Under the pieces are notes generated by a model. It was not told the origin of the DNA and searched no databases. It saw only the letters and a list, made by a program, of their open reading frames with translations. Source: Epiperipatus broadwayi (taxonomy: Eukaryota > Onychophora > Udeonychophora > Euonychophora > Peripatidae). From it: DNA of 64,000 bases. The position numbers were made by a program, and so were the translations under genes. The stretch is from positions 8,112,093 through 8,176,092 of the forward strand of contig JAQFVV010000031.1 of the NCBI GenBank assembly GCA_028023455.1, read 5' to 3'. Below are positions 24,455 through 37,965 of the stretch, piece by piece (position 1 is the first letter of the stretch; every line of letters starts with the position of its first letter).

Positions 24455-25085
24455 TTAAATTTTCCACAATTCTGTTGTTTTTATATTAGTTGGTTGTCTA
24501 TTCATTAAACCCTTTCTATTTCTAGATATCATCATTGACTCTTTAATTTTCCGTTCTTCATTACATCTTTCAATTTGAATAATTTTTACATCTCTATTAT
24601 CAAATTTAAAACCATAATTACATGATCTATTATGATCAAAAATAATTGATAGATTATTCATACTTACTGAAGATACATTTTCTTTCTGTACACATTTATA
24701 CAATAATCTTATGATCATTATATCATTTTTGTAATGTACATTTTGATTCCCCTATATATTTCATTCCACAACCACATATCAACATATATAGTAACAGAAC
24801 TTAATTCAAACTTAGAAATTTTGGTTTTAGAATTATTTATCATATCATTTATATTATTTGAAGGGAAAAAAAATCCTACACAAACCACTATAACGTTTAT
24901 TAATTAATTTAGCTTGTTGATTAGATATAAAAGGAATAGAAATCCATTTATCACTTTTTAATTTATTTAATATTTTCTTATTATTACGTTTATTTTGATT
25001 ATATTTTGTAATTATATTATAAATAATATTCCTTCCATAACCAACATTCAACATATCAGTAACAAATACATTAATATTTTCAATT
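24455..25085 (-). pseudogene. Penelope-like retroelement remnant (RT end and GIY-YIG endonuclease)
   Basis: Reading the minus strand, 25085-24854 encodes a stretch with WISIPFIS, typical of the linker before the endonuclease in Penelope-like elements (PLEs). After a frame change, 24772-24740 or so reads CGCGMKYIGES, which matches the C-x-C-G-x-x-Y-I-G-E-[ST] core of the PLE GIY-YIG domain. A further frame change leads to a DHNRSCNYGFKFDN block and a final R-K-I-K-E-S-M-M-I-x-R-N region, like the PLE C-terminus (residues 25-70 of the frame at 24455-24718). At least two frameshifts and a stop break it, and the RT palm is absent. It is a dead, 5'-truncated copy. Confidence 0.7.
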
Positions 25086-25225
25086 TTATATCTAATCAAC
25101 AAGCTAAATTAATTAATAAAACTTTATAGTGGTTTGTGTAGGATTATTTTTTTTCTCTTCAAATAATATAAATGATATGATAAATAATTCTAAAGCCAAG
25201 ATTTCTAAGTTTGAATTAACTTCTG

Positions 25226-25234
<9 letters not shown>
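24786..25234. repeat. Inverted duplication at the 5' end of the PLE remnant
   Basis: 24786-24930 and 25086-25234 are near-identical reverse complements of about 145 bp, separated by 155 bp. Shared blocks include TCATATCATTTATATTATTT, CCTACACAAACCACTATA and TTAGCTTGTTGATTAGATAT. The inner copy is part of the PLE coding region. The outer copy ends at a TA microsatellite. PLE copies often carry inverted or tandem partial duplications, and target-primed retroelements can also make 5' inversions. Confidence 0.8.
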
Positions 25235-25276
<42 letters not shown>

Positions 25277-25312
25277 AAAAAAAATATATAATAATATATA
25301 TATATATTTGAA
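25228..25312. repeat. (TA)n microsatellite with poly(A) interruption
   Basis: A TA run, then an AATAAAAAAAAAAA-type tract and a second shorter TA run, next to the outer arm of the PLE inverted repeat. Confidence 0.7.
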
Positions 25313-25837
25313 AAGTAAAATACAGATTTCTTTCAGATATGATTTAGGATTGAATACAAAATAAATAATAATTAGACAAAGTGCAAAATTTTTAAGAAAA
25401 TGAATGTTGAAAGAGGGTATTATAAATTAAATAATTAGACTTAAAGATCAATCTCTGATATTCAAGTTGTAGGATCATTAAAAAAACTCCTGTTCAATTC
25501 TTAATGTTTATTTGTCTGTCTTCACATTCTATACTAACTCATGAGTGGTTGTTAGATATGTATATTCATAATAATCACCTACGTAAGGAGAATAGAGCAC
25601 AAAAAGAGTCAGCCTTTCTTTTATTACATAAATTATTGAACATTGTGGCAGATCAACACTTTATAGCAACAGCTGTTTCAAGAGAGTAATCATCAGTGCT
25701 ATATATATTCAGCAATATAATTTGTTTACATATATTATATTTAGAAGTAGTGATTATGTATATTTTATCAAAATATACTACTCTATTAAAGTTCTATATT
25801 TACACCCATGTAGCAAATTATTATAAATTCAATACAT

Positions 25838-25869
<32 letters not shown>

Positions 25870-27534
25870 TCTACCTTGGATGATTAAATGCGATAATAGT
25901 GTATCTAATTTCAGAGTGGAAAGTTCTCTGTTAGTTTCAAATCTTCTGACAATTCCAGCTCTTGGTCTTTTTATGTACTGTCGAACAAGAAGGCCATTCG
26001 ATTATTCACTTTTTTGTATGTATGTTTCAAATTATTTTAAATTCACATGATATTTACGTATATTATTTATAAGATTCAATTACAATGAAAGTATTTCAAA
26101 ATATTAATATAAAAACCTGTTCATTTAAAACAACCGTTTATAAAATCCAGACCAAAACATGTATGACTATAAAAGAATTATTTATAAACAGATTTATTTA
26201 TTTATTTTTGCAGTAAATATTTTTCTTAATTAGTGTTTATTTTTTTTTATTTTTGTTAAATATAAGCAATAATAAACAACATTTATTAAATTAGAAATAT
26301 TTTTTTTTCAATAAAAGCAAAAATATTTGGAAAACATGTTTTATTATTTAAAAAAAACAACAAAAAAACAATTCGGCTAATGCACCCATATATCAGCAAA
26401 TATTTTGAAAGTATCGACCATGTAATATATCATCAGAAAATAAACAACATATATATTTAAACTGAAAGAGCCGGGGATTAGATATCAATATTGAATGGAG
26501 CAGTGGAGTAGATATATTCTACAAAGAACATGAATTATATTAAGATGTGCTATACATTGTGAAGATAAACAATTACTCACTAGAAGTCTCACTGTAACTG
26601 AGACACTTCAACTTGACAATTAAAAACAGGCCTTGAAAAAAAGAATCTTGCAACACATAAAACGACAAAATATAGAAATCATTATTCTGAAATGTATAAA
26701 TATGGCACATCTTACCTCCAAGAGAACAAGATCACAGCACAATCACATTTTACATTTTTATAGTCAATACATCCACTCCCATCTCACCAATTCATCAGTA
26801 TTCCAAAAGTACATAAATACTTGCTTACTAATTATTAACAGATTATTATTAAAAACATTGCACAACATTTTATTTTTACCGTTTCAATAGCATGGTATTT
26901 GTATTGTTCACCCTGGTGAAACTTTTTGTAAGCATTCAACATTTGATTTTAGTATAAAAGCGTTATTTTATAATAAAGTTTAGTAAATTGGACTTGATTT
27001 GATAGAATATAAATTTACAAATGAAGAATATTCTAAATAATCATATTCCAATTTTGCAAATATTGAATAAAGGATATTAATTGGAATACATGATGAGAAC
27101 AAACGATATTTTGACATTTACCAATGGTTCCCATAGGATGACTAAAATTTATTTTTAAAATGGAATGAATAAATACAAAACTCCTTTAAAATCAAAAATT
27201 GCATTTATAATTTTTTATAATATCTCAAAATATTGTACTAATGTTGCTAAAAGTGTTAGTGAACAATTTCACAATACATGGTCATCATATCCAGCCATGG
27301 TTTTCTTTATTATCGATATGCTAAAAATTGTTTAGTTTTATTTTTAAAAATAAAATATATACATATAAAATAAAAATATAATCATATACACTTTTGTTTT
27401 CTTCTTTAATAATTATTGATCAGTTATTGTATGAATATCATCAGAAATTTTTAATAAACTATACAAAAAAATAACTTTTTTGTTATTCTAAAAATCTTCT
27501 TGAACTAATCTGGCAAATGATTTTGAAATTAGAC
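25313..27534. other. Non-coding AT-rich DNA
   Basis: Includes a short (CA)n-(TA)n tract at about 25838-25870. Short plus-strand frames at 25504-25689 and 26633-26890 have no recognisable family or clear splice context. I support no gene here. Confidence 0.35.
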
Positions 27535-27555
27535 TATATATATATATATAAATTT

Positions 27556-27644
<89 letters not shown>
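27535..27644. repeat. (TA)n microsatellite
   Basis: A short TA run, AAATTTTTTTTTT, then about 80 bp of pure TA. Confidence 0.85.
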
Positions 27645-27647
<3 letters not shown>

Positions 27648-28673
27648 CTATCAACCATATGAAGACTGGATTAAATTATTTTGATTTCACTACCTATTGG
27701 AACATATTGACCTGTTCAGATTTTTTTAAATTAATAAATCAGTATACATTAGGTTCAGTTTAGCCATTTAAAAAAAACTACAGAAATTCCACAACAGATA
27801 TCCATAATAGCATAAAAGAAAGTAAACATCAAACAGAGCATCTCTAAATGAAAATATTCAGATGTATAAATCTATTATTTTAATAGATAATTGTTGCATT
27901 TATTATCCTTCTTATTCAGAAATTTGTTTTAAATTGTAAGATTGAAGATAATTGCAAAACATTAAAACTCAATTTAATCCAAAAATAGACTCATAGATAA
28001 ACTTTATTTAAACATATGTATCCAAAATATTACTTACTTTTATCATCATTATTATCATCAGTTTATTAAAAAAATAGTTCAGAAGAGAAATAAAATCAAT
28101 TCAATAATATTACTTAATTTTAAAATGAGTTACATTAAAATTTCAATATACTGATTTTGATTTTTAAAGTCGAATAAATGAAACTACAGAAGACTAAGAA
28201 AGAATTTGGAAAAATGCAGAGATTTTGATCTGCAGGCTCCTAGAAACATAGTAATGCTTGTAATTGTTATCCTATTTAGCTAAGATGGCATCAGATCAAG
28301 TAAAAATGACATTTTAACTGTACAAGTATAAAAACATAACACATACTAAATACTTCTCTTATATTAAAAAGTAAAAGAACAAAATATTGTCAATAATTTT
28401 AATTTAAAAAGAAAGAATTATATCAAACTTAAAAAAGGTATAATATGATGTTTAAAGATGCAGCCAAATTTAGAAAAAAATTGTTTTATTTCCATGTCAT
28501 AATTTCTTGAGTAATCATAATAGTCATCCAATAATGTTAAGTTATTGAGTCTTGGATAAAGAATAATTGCAGAGATTTATCTGTTTTGTTTGGCTACTTG
28601 TAAAAAAAACACATTTAAAATTTGATGAAGTTTTTCTAAAAACTTGCTATTATATCACACTTCTATAAGCATG

Positions 28674-28676
<3 letters not shown>
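27645..28676. other. Non-coding AT-rich DNA
   Basis: Nothing recognisable. Confidence 0.4.
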
Positions 28677-28718
<42 letters not shown>

Positions 28719-28728
28719 ATATATAGAA

Positions 28729-28770
<42 letters not shown>
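28677..28770. repeat. Two adjacent (TA)n microsatellites
   Basis: Two TA runs separated by TTCAATATATATAGAAG. Confidence 0.8.
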
Positions 28771-28773
<3 letters not shown>

Positions 28774-29138
28774 CCCAGATTAGCTTTAGGCACTATTTCG
28801 CTTATTATTTCTAAATAATACATGGGCAATTTAAAAGTATTGCATAAAGTAATGTTTTAGATGACTATTTATTAGTGTACATTATAGTGACATGTTTATT
28901 TCATGTTTAAAAAGGTTTATTTAAACTTCATTGTAACAATATTTCATACTCACTAGTCAAGTTGCAATCTTTAAGTGTCCATATATATTCAATGGACCAT
29001 TAGTAAGAATGGATGTCCATTCTTGCTATTAAAAGGTGTGAAGATTGCCTTGACACAAGTTTCAAATATTGGTTGCTATATTTACTGTGAATGTTTAGGT
29101 GGTTACTGGTTGGAAACTAATTATATATATATATATAT

Positions 29139-32100
29139 TCTAACCGTGCCCGCCGTCGACCTCGTACCTCCACTTACAAATAAATAGATTACTATATTTA
29201 ACGTCACCGGGTTCTAGCTCTAATAATTAAATATTATATTAAAAAATGTTTTACTAGCTCAAATTTCTTAAAAATTAACTTAGGTTCTGTTTTAAAGTAA
29301 ATTAACATAAAGATTTAATGTATTCATGAGATGAGAAGTGGAAATACGAGTTGGCAAGGTAGATCACATTGAGCCAATATCCCACAGGATACCACCTCAA
29401 TGGCATAAGAACACTATCCCCCCTTTATACTATTATTTCAAATAATAACTACATAGTATTCTTATGACTTTCACAACGTCTACTTACTAAGACTCATTTA
29501 ATAACTATAATATTAATTCTGTTATCTTTAATAATAATAATCATCATCTAGCTCAATAAATTATAATCTCAGGTTCTTAATCTTTATTTATACTTCAACA
29601 AAATGCGGTAGCACATATGGTAAAGGATTTTATGCCATATCTACTACACTGCAATTAATAACAATAATGATTACAATCTTTCTTACTTAATCAAATTGGT
29701 ATAAATTTCTTTTATTGCAAATTTATTACCATAATAAATCAATCAATATCAATATCATCTTTTGTCTTTAAACAATAAAGTAAACTAAGAAGTGGTAGTG
29801 TTTAGATAATCTGATAAATAAAGTAAGTGGCAATTAATAGCATATAATTTATCAAAATATTAGGATAGTGGATTTATGACCAATAACTTAATGCAATTTT
29901 ATAATTACTTAATTATAAGAACATCAATAATAATTAAGATTAAACATATTTTTAGTTATCTTTTGTGCAAAATGTACTTCAGTGGTTGTGAAAACATTCT
30001 GTGAATTTGTACCATGATGTAGTGAAAACAATACCCAGACACAAGTTTTAATAAAATAAATTTAACAAAGTTTATTAACATCAAATAAATTTAAGTAAAA
30101 ATAAAACAAATCTATTTACATCTTATTTACAACGGATATCCTTCTTTCCTTACACATGACAAATGTTAATTCTACAATTTTGTACTTCTTTATAGTTAAT
30201 CCAATCATTATACATTTTAAAAATTATTTTAGTTATTTTCTTTAGGTTTATCACACTATTTATTTGAACTACTTATGAGTAACAACATTTTTTACCTTTT
30301 AAATATACTAAATTTACAATATTCTAAATTATTTTTGTGGATCAATATTTTATAACGTCACACTTTATAATCAATATGGTCTTTAAAAAAAGAAAATTTA
30401 CATTTCTTGTTACTTTAAACAAATTACACAGCATATTATTAAATATTATGATTAACTCTAATGTTTGTTCTCCCATGCTCATATAAATTATAATGCGTTT
30501 TTGCATAAGCCATACTCCTGTATAATATTATAATGTGTTTAAATATCACCCTGTTACAATTTCAAATATATGATAATAATTATCGAGTGTTATAGTATTT
30601 TTAAATATGCAACACTTATCTCTTTAAAATATAATTAATAATAAAAAGAGCGTGAAAATATATTTTAATATTTTGTATATTCTCATTTGATATACTTTTA
30701 CAAAAAATTATAGTTTATTTCTAAATTAAAATGATTCTATAACTTCTTCCATTATTTAGGACATCTGTATCTTTCTTTCAATGGTTATAATCTATTCTTA
30801 GTTAACTCTTAACTATTCTTATTCCAAGTAAAATCATAACATACATTCTAAAATATCTATTGTTTTCCTTTCAATAAACTTATCATATACGATGTAGTAG
30901 CACAAAATACAGATTAAGATAGCGAAAGATGTATAGGATATTGGGAAGAAAGATGGATAACTTGTTTTCAATGTACTTTAAGAATGCATGGAACAGTGTG
31001 AACAGGTTCAACATTTATTGTCTATTAACCCTTAAGATAAGAAAGTGATGTGGCAGCTATTTATTCAGCTTTACCAAACATCAAGGCAACTCACACAAAA
31101 TATAAAATAACACTGTCCAAGACAACATGTGTATCAGTCGTAGGGCTACGTTAACTACGCTGATTATCACCTATAAAACGAAATGTGGATCAGCCATAGG
31201 GCTATGTTAACTATGCTGATTCTCTCACAAAACTACTTATTTCCATTCCCTGTATCATCCTAGATTTTCATACATCATCTTGGTTTCCAAATCACCCCTG
31301 TACTCCCAAGTCACTACCCAAATTATCTCTCTAGATTTTCACTATATCAAGCATCAATAAAATACGAACAACTTTTTAAACAAAAACAACAAACAAGATT
31401 CGCTACTATAAAATCATTTCTCTATCCCTTAAGAATAATTTATCTCACTTTATAACACTGTATATTCATCCTTTACATTTTTTTTTTTTTACTAAAATAA
31501 TATTCAAATATCCCAATAGGAAAAATTAATAGAAAATGCAATATAATCATCGATTATATTAAATTATTATTTATCAACAAATAAAATGACTATCGTATGC
31601 ATATTTTCAAAATCTAATCACATCTCAAAATGTTTCAATGTGTTGTTTTAAATGTGTTTTACAATAATAATAATAATAATAAAACTTTTGTATTACATTC
31701 ATTCAATTTTCGGCTGATCTAAATAAATAAAACATACATTATATCATCAATAATTATAAATGTTACCAAAAAACAATTGTTATCTTCGGATTAGGCTTTG
31801 CAGTAGGCTTCTTTTCCTTCCTTCGAGCATCGCAAATATACAATTACACACATACAATTTTATTAAAAAACATTCAAAATCAAACATATTTCATATAATA
31901 TTATATATACCAAATTAATGTATTTTGTTTCCCTATCGTTTTCTGAAACCTTATGCTTATAATAATAATAAAAAATAATTCAAACCATAATTAAATATTT
32001 TTCTGATGGTAAATCTTGTTTAGTTCCATAATATTACTCTTCTTCTTTTATCTGAATGTTCTCCATTATGACTCTCAAAGTTTTAAAATAACTTGGTTTA

Positions 32101-33801
32101 TTTAATAAATTTGTTTAGACGATCTTTAATTTTAGCTTTTAGCATCAGATTATTAAAATATATTTTAGTTAGTTATCCCTCGAAGTTTTTTTTAATGTTC
32201 TGGCAAATATTCCCTCGGTGCGTCGATGCATCTTTCTCCTTTTTAATTAGACTACGAATATTTAATACTTTAGGTACCAATTGCGTTTTATGGATCCAAT
32301 ATTTTTTTATATTCCTCTTCCGTATTTTTCTTTATACAAATATTTCTCTTTAGCAAGCTTTATTTCATTCATTCTTAATTTTATGTACATTATTTTTTGA
32401 TCTTTAACTATTTTTTTTTTCTAGAGTATACTTCTTTTTCGGGTCATCTTAAAGAAAGCAATTCCAATAATTTTAATTTTAAAGTTATATTTGTCCATTT
32501 ATTCTTAGATGAATCATAATGATTTTTATATTTTATTCTCTTTCTGAACTTTGCACACAATGTCTTTTCATCTATATTACACGCGTAAAAGCAGTTTCCT
32601 TTGGATACACTATATAAGCGGTATCAATGAACAATATAAACAATTTTGAAATGTTATAAACTTTAAAACTGGTTTTAAAGAATCTATCCATATTTTTTAT
32701 ACTGAAAATTCCGACTGTACTTTTATAGAATTCACTGGCAGGTTCGATTAAGTTAGTGATACATAATTTATGAAAACTTTAAAATATTTATTTTAAGACT
32801 CTCTCTATGATTTTAAAAATTGTCAGTTAATTTGTTCTAATGATATTATTGGAATTATATTGAAAAATTGAATAAATTGGAGAAAAGAAATTATTAGAGA
32901 GCTCAAAATTTTTACCTCTTCACTCGAGTCTGTCAATTCTTGTTCTCCTCGATTATACAATTAATTAGCGCAATTTTGGGAGTCTGCCAAGCTCTATTAC
33001 TATTGGTCAATCCTACTTGGATTTATAAATAATTTTCTAAAGTTTTAAACTGATAATGTAACACTTAAACACTATCTAATTATTATTTAAAACTAATTAT
33101 TATATTTAAATCAATTTAAACACTTTTAAAATAATTTTCAAAACAATATTTAATAAAATTATTCACTACTTATTTTTATTATGATGTTTAATAAATTCTA
33201 TCCATTTCTACTATAATATTATTTAAATACTTTAAAATATTGGTATTAATTGAAACAAGTGCTTGTATAAAATATTCCAGACAATTACGTAATCGTTTCC
33301 GGTGTTTTGTCTATTTTTGTCTGTCTTAATAAATTTACTGCACTTATATTATATAAAATTTTTATATAAAATTTTGAAGAAATAATTTAGAAAAAATATA
33401 GAAATAAATACAATTCTCAACATCATAATATTTACTATTCAAATACATTACACTAATTTTTATTATTTAATATAGTTTATAAATTTAAATACTATATAAT
33501 ATTAATTTATTCTAAGTTTTAAAGTTATTAAAATTGACTTATTAAATACATTTTTATTACTGATAGCTGTGTTATTTTAATATGGCCAGCTTTTACAACC
33601 ATATGAGCAATTCTTTACTCTTTATTTAACTAATTTTTTAAATGATTTTACGTATCAGGTATTTGCTTTAGCTTTAAATTGCACTTTACAGACTCTATAA
33701 ATTTAATATATTCAATACATCAATAAATATATACTCAAATTTTAAAATTTTTTTTGTAATTGACCATTATAACTATTTCTTGACCTATAGAAAAGGGTAC
33801 A
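29139..33801 (-). mobile_element. Solo LTR of the giant-LTR Ty3/gypsy family
   Basis: On the minus strand this begins TGTACCCTTTTCTATAGGTC, matching the young LTR start TGTGCCCTTATCTATAGGTC, and ends GGTTAGA like the young LTR. Internal landmarks match in order, read on the plus strand: CGGGTTCTAGCTC near 29205, ACCTCAATGGCATAAGAACA near 29392, the ACACAAG/AATAAA region near 30030 and the TTAACTACGCTGAT block near 31150. It is about 4.66 kb, close to the 4.76 kb of the intact LTRs, with no gag or pol, so it is a solo LTR left by LTR-LTR recombination. It is clearly more diverged than the young pair. TA repeats touch both ends. Short frames inside are not genes. Confidence 0.85.
31131..31232 (-). 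repeat. Tandem duplication inside the solo LTR
   Basis: A unit of about 50-55 bp containing ATCAG, TAGGGCTA, GTTAACTA, GCTGAT occurs twice here (31134-31170 and 31189-31223). In the young LTRs the same site (about 45575-45615) has one copy. Confidence 0.75.
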
Positions 33802-34337
33802 ATATATATATATAATTCCTTGTGGATTGAAATCAATATAAGAGCTAGTTACTTCAACAAAAATCTCAAAACAAAAGAATTATTATAGGTTTAATAAACA
33901 AACTGATTTGTCCTCAGGAATTGTCAGTTAGTAGTAATTGATAATTTCTTGATTAGATTGAAGGTTAAAGGCTATTTCTAATTACAAGGATATTATCTCA
34001 TTTTAATATATTGTAAATATAAATGGAGTATAAAGTTTTAACTTAAATGCATTGTAATATTTAATGAATTATCAATTTGTAATGTAAATAAAAAAAACTA
34101 TGACACTTTTATTTATTTCTTACTTCTTGTATAATCATCTAACACATGCCTAATATTAGTGAGTTTAAAATTTAATTCAACAGAGGTTTTCTGTACAATG
34201 TCAATTGTATCATCCTATAATCCAATTTACAAAACCCAAGTTAATTGGTACTCCCATAAATAAAATAATTTAAACACTATTAAATAATATGAAATATAGC
34301 TGGAGATATTTAAGTAGATATGATATTTATTACAATA
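33802..34337. other. AT-rich DNA between solo LTR and hAT remnant
   Basis: Starts with a short TA run that continues the LTR target site. No gene seen. Confidence 0.4.
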
Positions 34338-35432
34338 CCTGTGGTACGCATACCACTGGTGGTACGCGAGTTGCTGGTTGGTGGTACACGAAAAATAATC
34401 AATAATGGCGTACATAAAAAATTAAAAAAAATCATAAAAATACCAGAAATATTTTTTCCTATAATTCATAAAAATTATTTTAATTAATAATATTATACAG
34501 TAAAGTTGTTAATATGTACAGTCGATAACGATCTTTAATGTTAATGATAAAATTGAAAGTATGATTAAGAAATTAGATTTTTGGAAACAGTAATATATAT
34601 AAGTATTAAAAACAATCAACCGGAAGTATTCGAAACTCTACATATTTTTTTTGTTTGAAAATAAGGTTACTCTGTCTCAAGATATACGAGAAAATATAAT
34701 AGCACATTTAACAGGATTAAAATTGTCTTTCATAGAATATTTTCCAAAACCCGAAAACACAAATGATAATTGGAATTCAAACCCATTCTATGAAGAAAAT
34801 TTAGAAAAAGCTACATCATTATCAATAAAGATAAAGAAAATTTAATAGAATTATCATGTGACAGAACTTTACTAGTAGAATTCAAACGACACAATCTAAT
34901 TAATTTTTGGTTAAACATTAAAGAATATGAACAACTTTCTGTGAACGCTCTTAAATTATTATTACTAGTACGGACTTAGTAAAAAGAGCTTTTTCTTCAT
35001 ATATTTTTTTTAAAAATAAGTATCGAAACAGATTGAACGCATCTTTTGAACCAAATTTCAAAAAATTATGTTCTTCGAAACAAGCACAAGGATCTCATTA
35101 AATTTATTTTATAAATATATTTGATTATGATAAAATATATTGTTTTTTTATAATTTTGTGTTTTTATTAAAACCATTTATTAGTAAACGAAATATGACAA
35201 AATAGTAGATAAATATAAAACTTTGAACAAACACATACATATATATATATGTGTGTGTGTGTGTGTTACAGTGAGTTTATAATCCGGCGTGACATTTAGG
35301 CGTGTTTCAATGTATTTTGTCTCATTATGTGATAACAAATTTCACGAAATCCAATCATTTTTACAAAGTGGTACAATTTAGCATGATGTACTACCAAGTG
35401 GTACGCGAGCCAAAAAAGGTTGGGAAACGCTG
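34338..35432 (+). mobile_element. Internally deleted hAT transposon remnant
   Basis: The right end reads GGTACGCGAGCC then GGTTGGGAAACGCTG, the reverse complement of the CAGCGTTTCCCAACC terminal repeat typical of many hAT elements. The left side has subterminal GTGGTACGCATACCAC and GTGGTACGCGAG motifs, but the outer CAGNGTTTCCC is missing. The element carries only a C-terminal transposase fragment. No 8-bp target duplication can be assigned because the left terminus is lost; the right flank is CCTTAAGG. Confidence 0.75.
34651..35100 (+). pseudogene. hAT transposase C-terminal fragment (ZBED5/SCAND3/FAM200-like)
   Basis: The open part (34651-34845) carries SFIEYFPKPEN and NPF motifs seen in ZBED5/SCAND3-type hAT transposases. 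After a frame change it continues LIELSCDRTL, then LINFW, ELSVNALKLL-like residues of the hAT C-terminal dimerisation domain, a stop, then KRAFSSY, KNKYRNRL and a final KLCSSKQAQGSH before a stop at about 35098. The DDE catalytic core is absent. At least one stop and one frameshift break it. The family is domesticated as host genes in some animals, but this copy is plainly dead. Confidence 0.75.
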
Positions 35433-37800
35433 CCTTAAGGTGTCAAAATTTTGATGCACCCCCCCCCACACACACACACAAATTAATCACTTTTATTTAT
35501 TCCTCACTATTAGGTTCGCTTCTGGCGGATGCTATGACACATGAGGAAAAAAAACTGACTCCAGCACTGAAAATTGAACTTTATTTATATTGTAAGAATA
35601 TGCATAAAATTATATTACCATCCATTCAGTCACATATAAAGTATACATTTCTGAGCTACTTTACTTATTGATAGCTAAAACATAAGATTAAAAGCGTTTT
35701 TACTTTTGGATTATAGGTGAGTCAAATGAATAAATATTAACACGATAAATTAATTTCAATTTGAAATGCCAGTTTTTGATTGATTGCTTTTGTATTACAT
35801 TATGGTTGGACTTTATCTAGAAAAATACAGTAAAAAGTCCAACAAAACATGCAAAACTTGACTAATAAGTGAGATTTTAATACAATCTTGGCAACCTACT
35901 ATTGTGAAAAAAATTTCTGTGTCTCAGGATAGAGACTTTATTATAATTTCAAACAGGGTTTTATTTATTGTTGATCATAGTGATTTCTCATCAGAAAGTA
36001 TGGAAAAATTATGGCATTAACCTCAAAAATTGAGAATATATATATGTGTGTGTGTGTGTGTGTGTAACTAGAAAATAAAAATATAACATACTCGTAGAAA
36101 CGACATTTTTTTAAATGGTTCTTCATATCAGTGTTTAATCAATATTTAATTAACTGCTTAAATTTTCAATTTTAATTTTAATTTGAATATTCAAGTAACC
36201 CCTTTCTTAGAAATAGATATACTTGTTTGTTTGTTTTTTGTTAATAGAAAAATGGCCACTCGCTATTATACATGCACATTCATCTTCTGCTTTCTATCTT
36301 CTCTCTGTGTGCACTATCTCTGATTTTTTTAATGTGAATCTATAACCAGTTTTCTATTCAAGGTCCTTAAATATTAGCATTGGTTCTTTGTTTCTGAGGG
36401 TTCTGTTGTCTAAATATTGGTGTTGGGCAGGAGTCATTAACAGGTTGTCCTTCAACTCCCCATAATATCAGTAACAACCAAGTATTATGTTAGATCAGAA
36501 AAGAAGAAAAATAGTAATAATTAAATTTAAACTAAATTTTCTATAAAACAGTGGTGAAGAGAATATGATGAAGTGAGATTGTTAGTAGTTTTTCAAATAA
36601 TTTAAATTTCTAGCTAAGAATGATTACATATCTATATCAAACCATCTAAAAATAAGTACATTACATAAATTTACAAATTATTCAATCTAGATTTTAACTT
36701 AGTTTTAATCATAGCATATGTTTGTGATCTTGTGTGTGTTTATATTAATATACTTGATTTATAAGTGTCAAACATTTTATAATCATAATTTTGACACTAC
36801 ACACTCCAAATAAATACATTCCTAACTTTTAATAATGTTTTAAACAAGATATTATTAATAAATAAGATATACATTTAAAATTTCAGATAAAAATTAATAT
36901 ACTGGTTTTTAAATTAAATATAAATAATATAACTCAACATTTTTTTTAAATTTAGAATAATATCAGTTTTAAATTCATTTAAAATTTGAACTCTGCTGTA
37001 TATTCTTGAACCATGTGAATAAAGATACATGTGACAACTGAATAGTGTTGCTTCAGAATAAAATGTTTCTTTAGATCATTTATTTTTTCAGATGTTTATT
37101 TCATATGCTTCTAAAATTTGTGATAGAGTAGAATTTTAATTATACATATATGCAAATTTTGTATTTATCAGTGCAACTTTCATCTTTAGCTCAATCTTAT
37201 CACAACCACTCCTCATCCCAAAAGTTATGTCAATCTCTCAGCACAATATAGATTCACTTCAAACATACACTTTTTCAAGTAAATCATATATTACATGGTA
37301 TAAGTTAACTCCATATATACATTTCATATATATACACACATATCTTAATGTTTGTAAAAAGACTATATTTTTATAGCCATTTCAAACTGCTTATGTAGTA
37401 TAACAAAAAAACCTGAGTAGATTATCATACAAAGAACAAAGATCTTATTTAATAAATATTGATCTGATTACAATCAGTGTTTGATTAATATATAAATAAT
37501 ATCTTACTTGAATTGTCATTTTAAAAATTTTGGAATGATACATATTTTAAAAAACATTGGTGAATTTAACAGAACATTTTCTTCAGCAAAAACTGTGTTA
37601 ATGTAAGTCCTAATTTAATACCCAAGTAGAATATTGATTCTTCACAAAATTTATGCATAATTCAATCACTTTATAGATTAGTGGTTTCTGTAATTAGCCT
37701 GAATGCTAATGAGATTTAACTCATAGTTGTAGTCACTGTTGCTTCCACATGAAGAAAATAGTAAATCCTGATTTTTATACATCAATTACATGAACATCAA
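35433..37800. other. Non-coding AT-rich DNA with short repeats
   Basis: Contains a C9/(CA)n tract at about 35459-35481 and a (TA)n-(TG)n tract at about 36036-36065. I see no gene. Confidence 0.4.
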
Positions 37801-37805
37801 TGCAT

Positions 37806-37824
37806 CACACACACACACACACAT

Positions 37825-37872
<48 letters not shown>
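37806..37872. repeat. (CA)n-(TA)n compound microsatellite
   Basis: (CA)n with a single TA interruption passes directly into (TA)n. Confidence 0.85.
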
Positions 37873-37877
<5 letters not shown>

Positions 37878-37884
<7 letters not shown>

Positions 37885-37929
37885 GTATCAATAATATATA
37901 TATATATATATATTATTGATACATATAAA
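37878..37929. repeat. (TA)n-cored palindrome 4
   Basis: TTTATATGTATCAATAAT and its exact reverse complement flank a short TA core. It lies 36 bp downstream of the M13-like exon's donor site, inside the predicted intron. Confidence 0.9.
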
Positions 37930-37965
37930 ACTAAATATTACAGATTAGATTTGTTACGTACTTAC

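Noticed and set aside
32093-32353. 86-codon plus-strand frame
   Set aside because: Lies antisense inside the solo LTR and has no family features.
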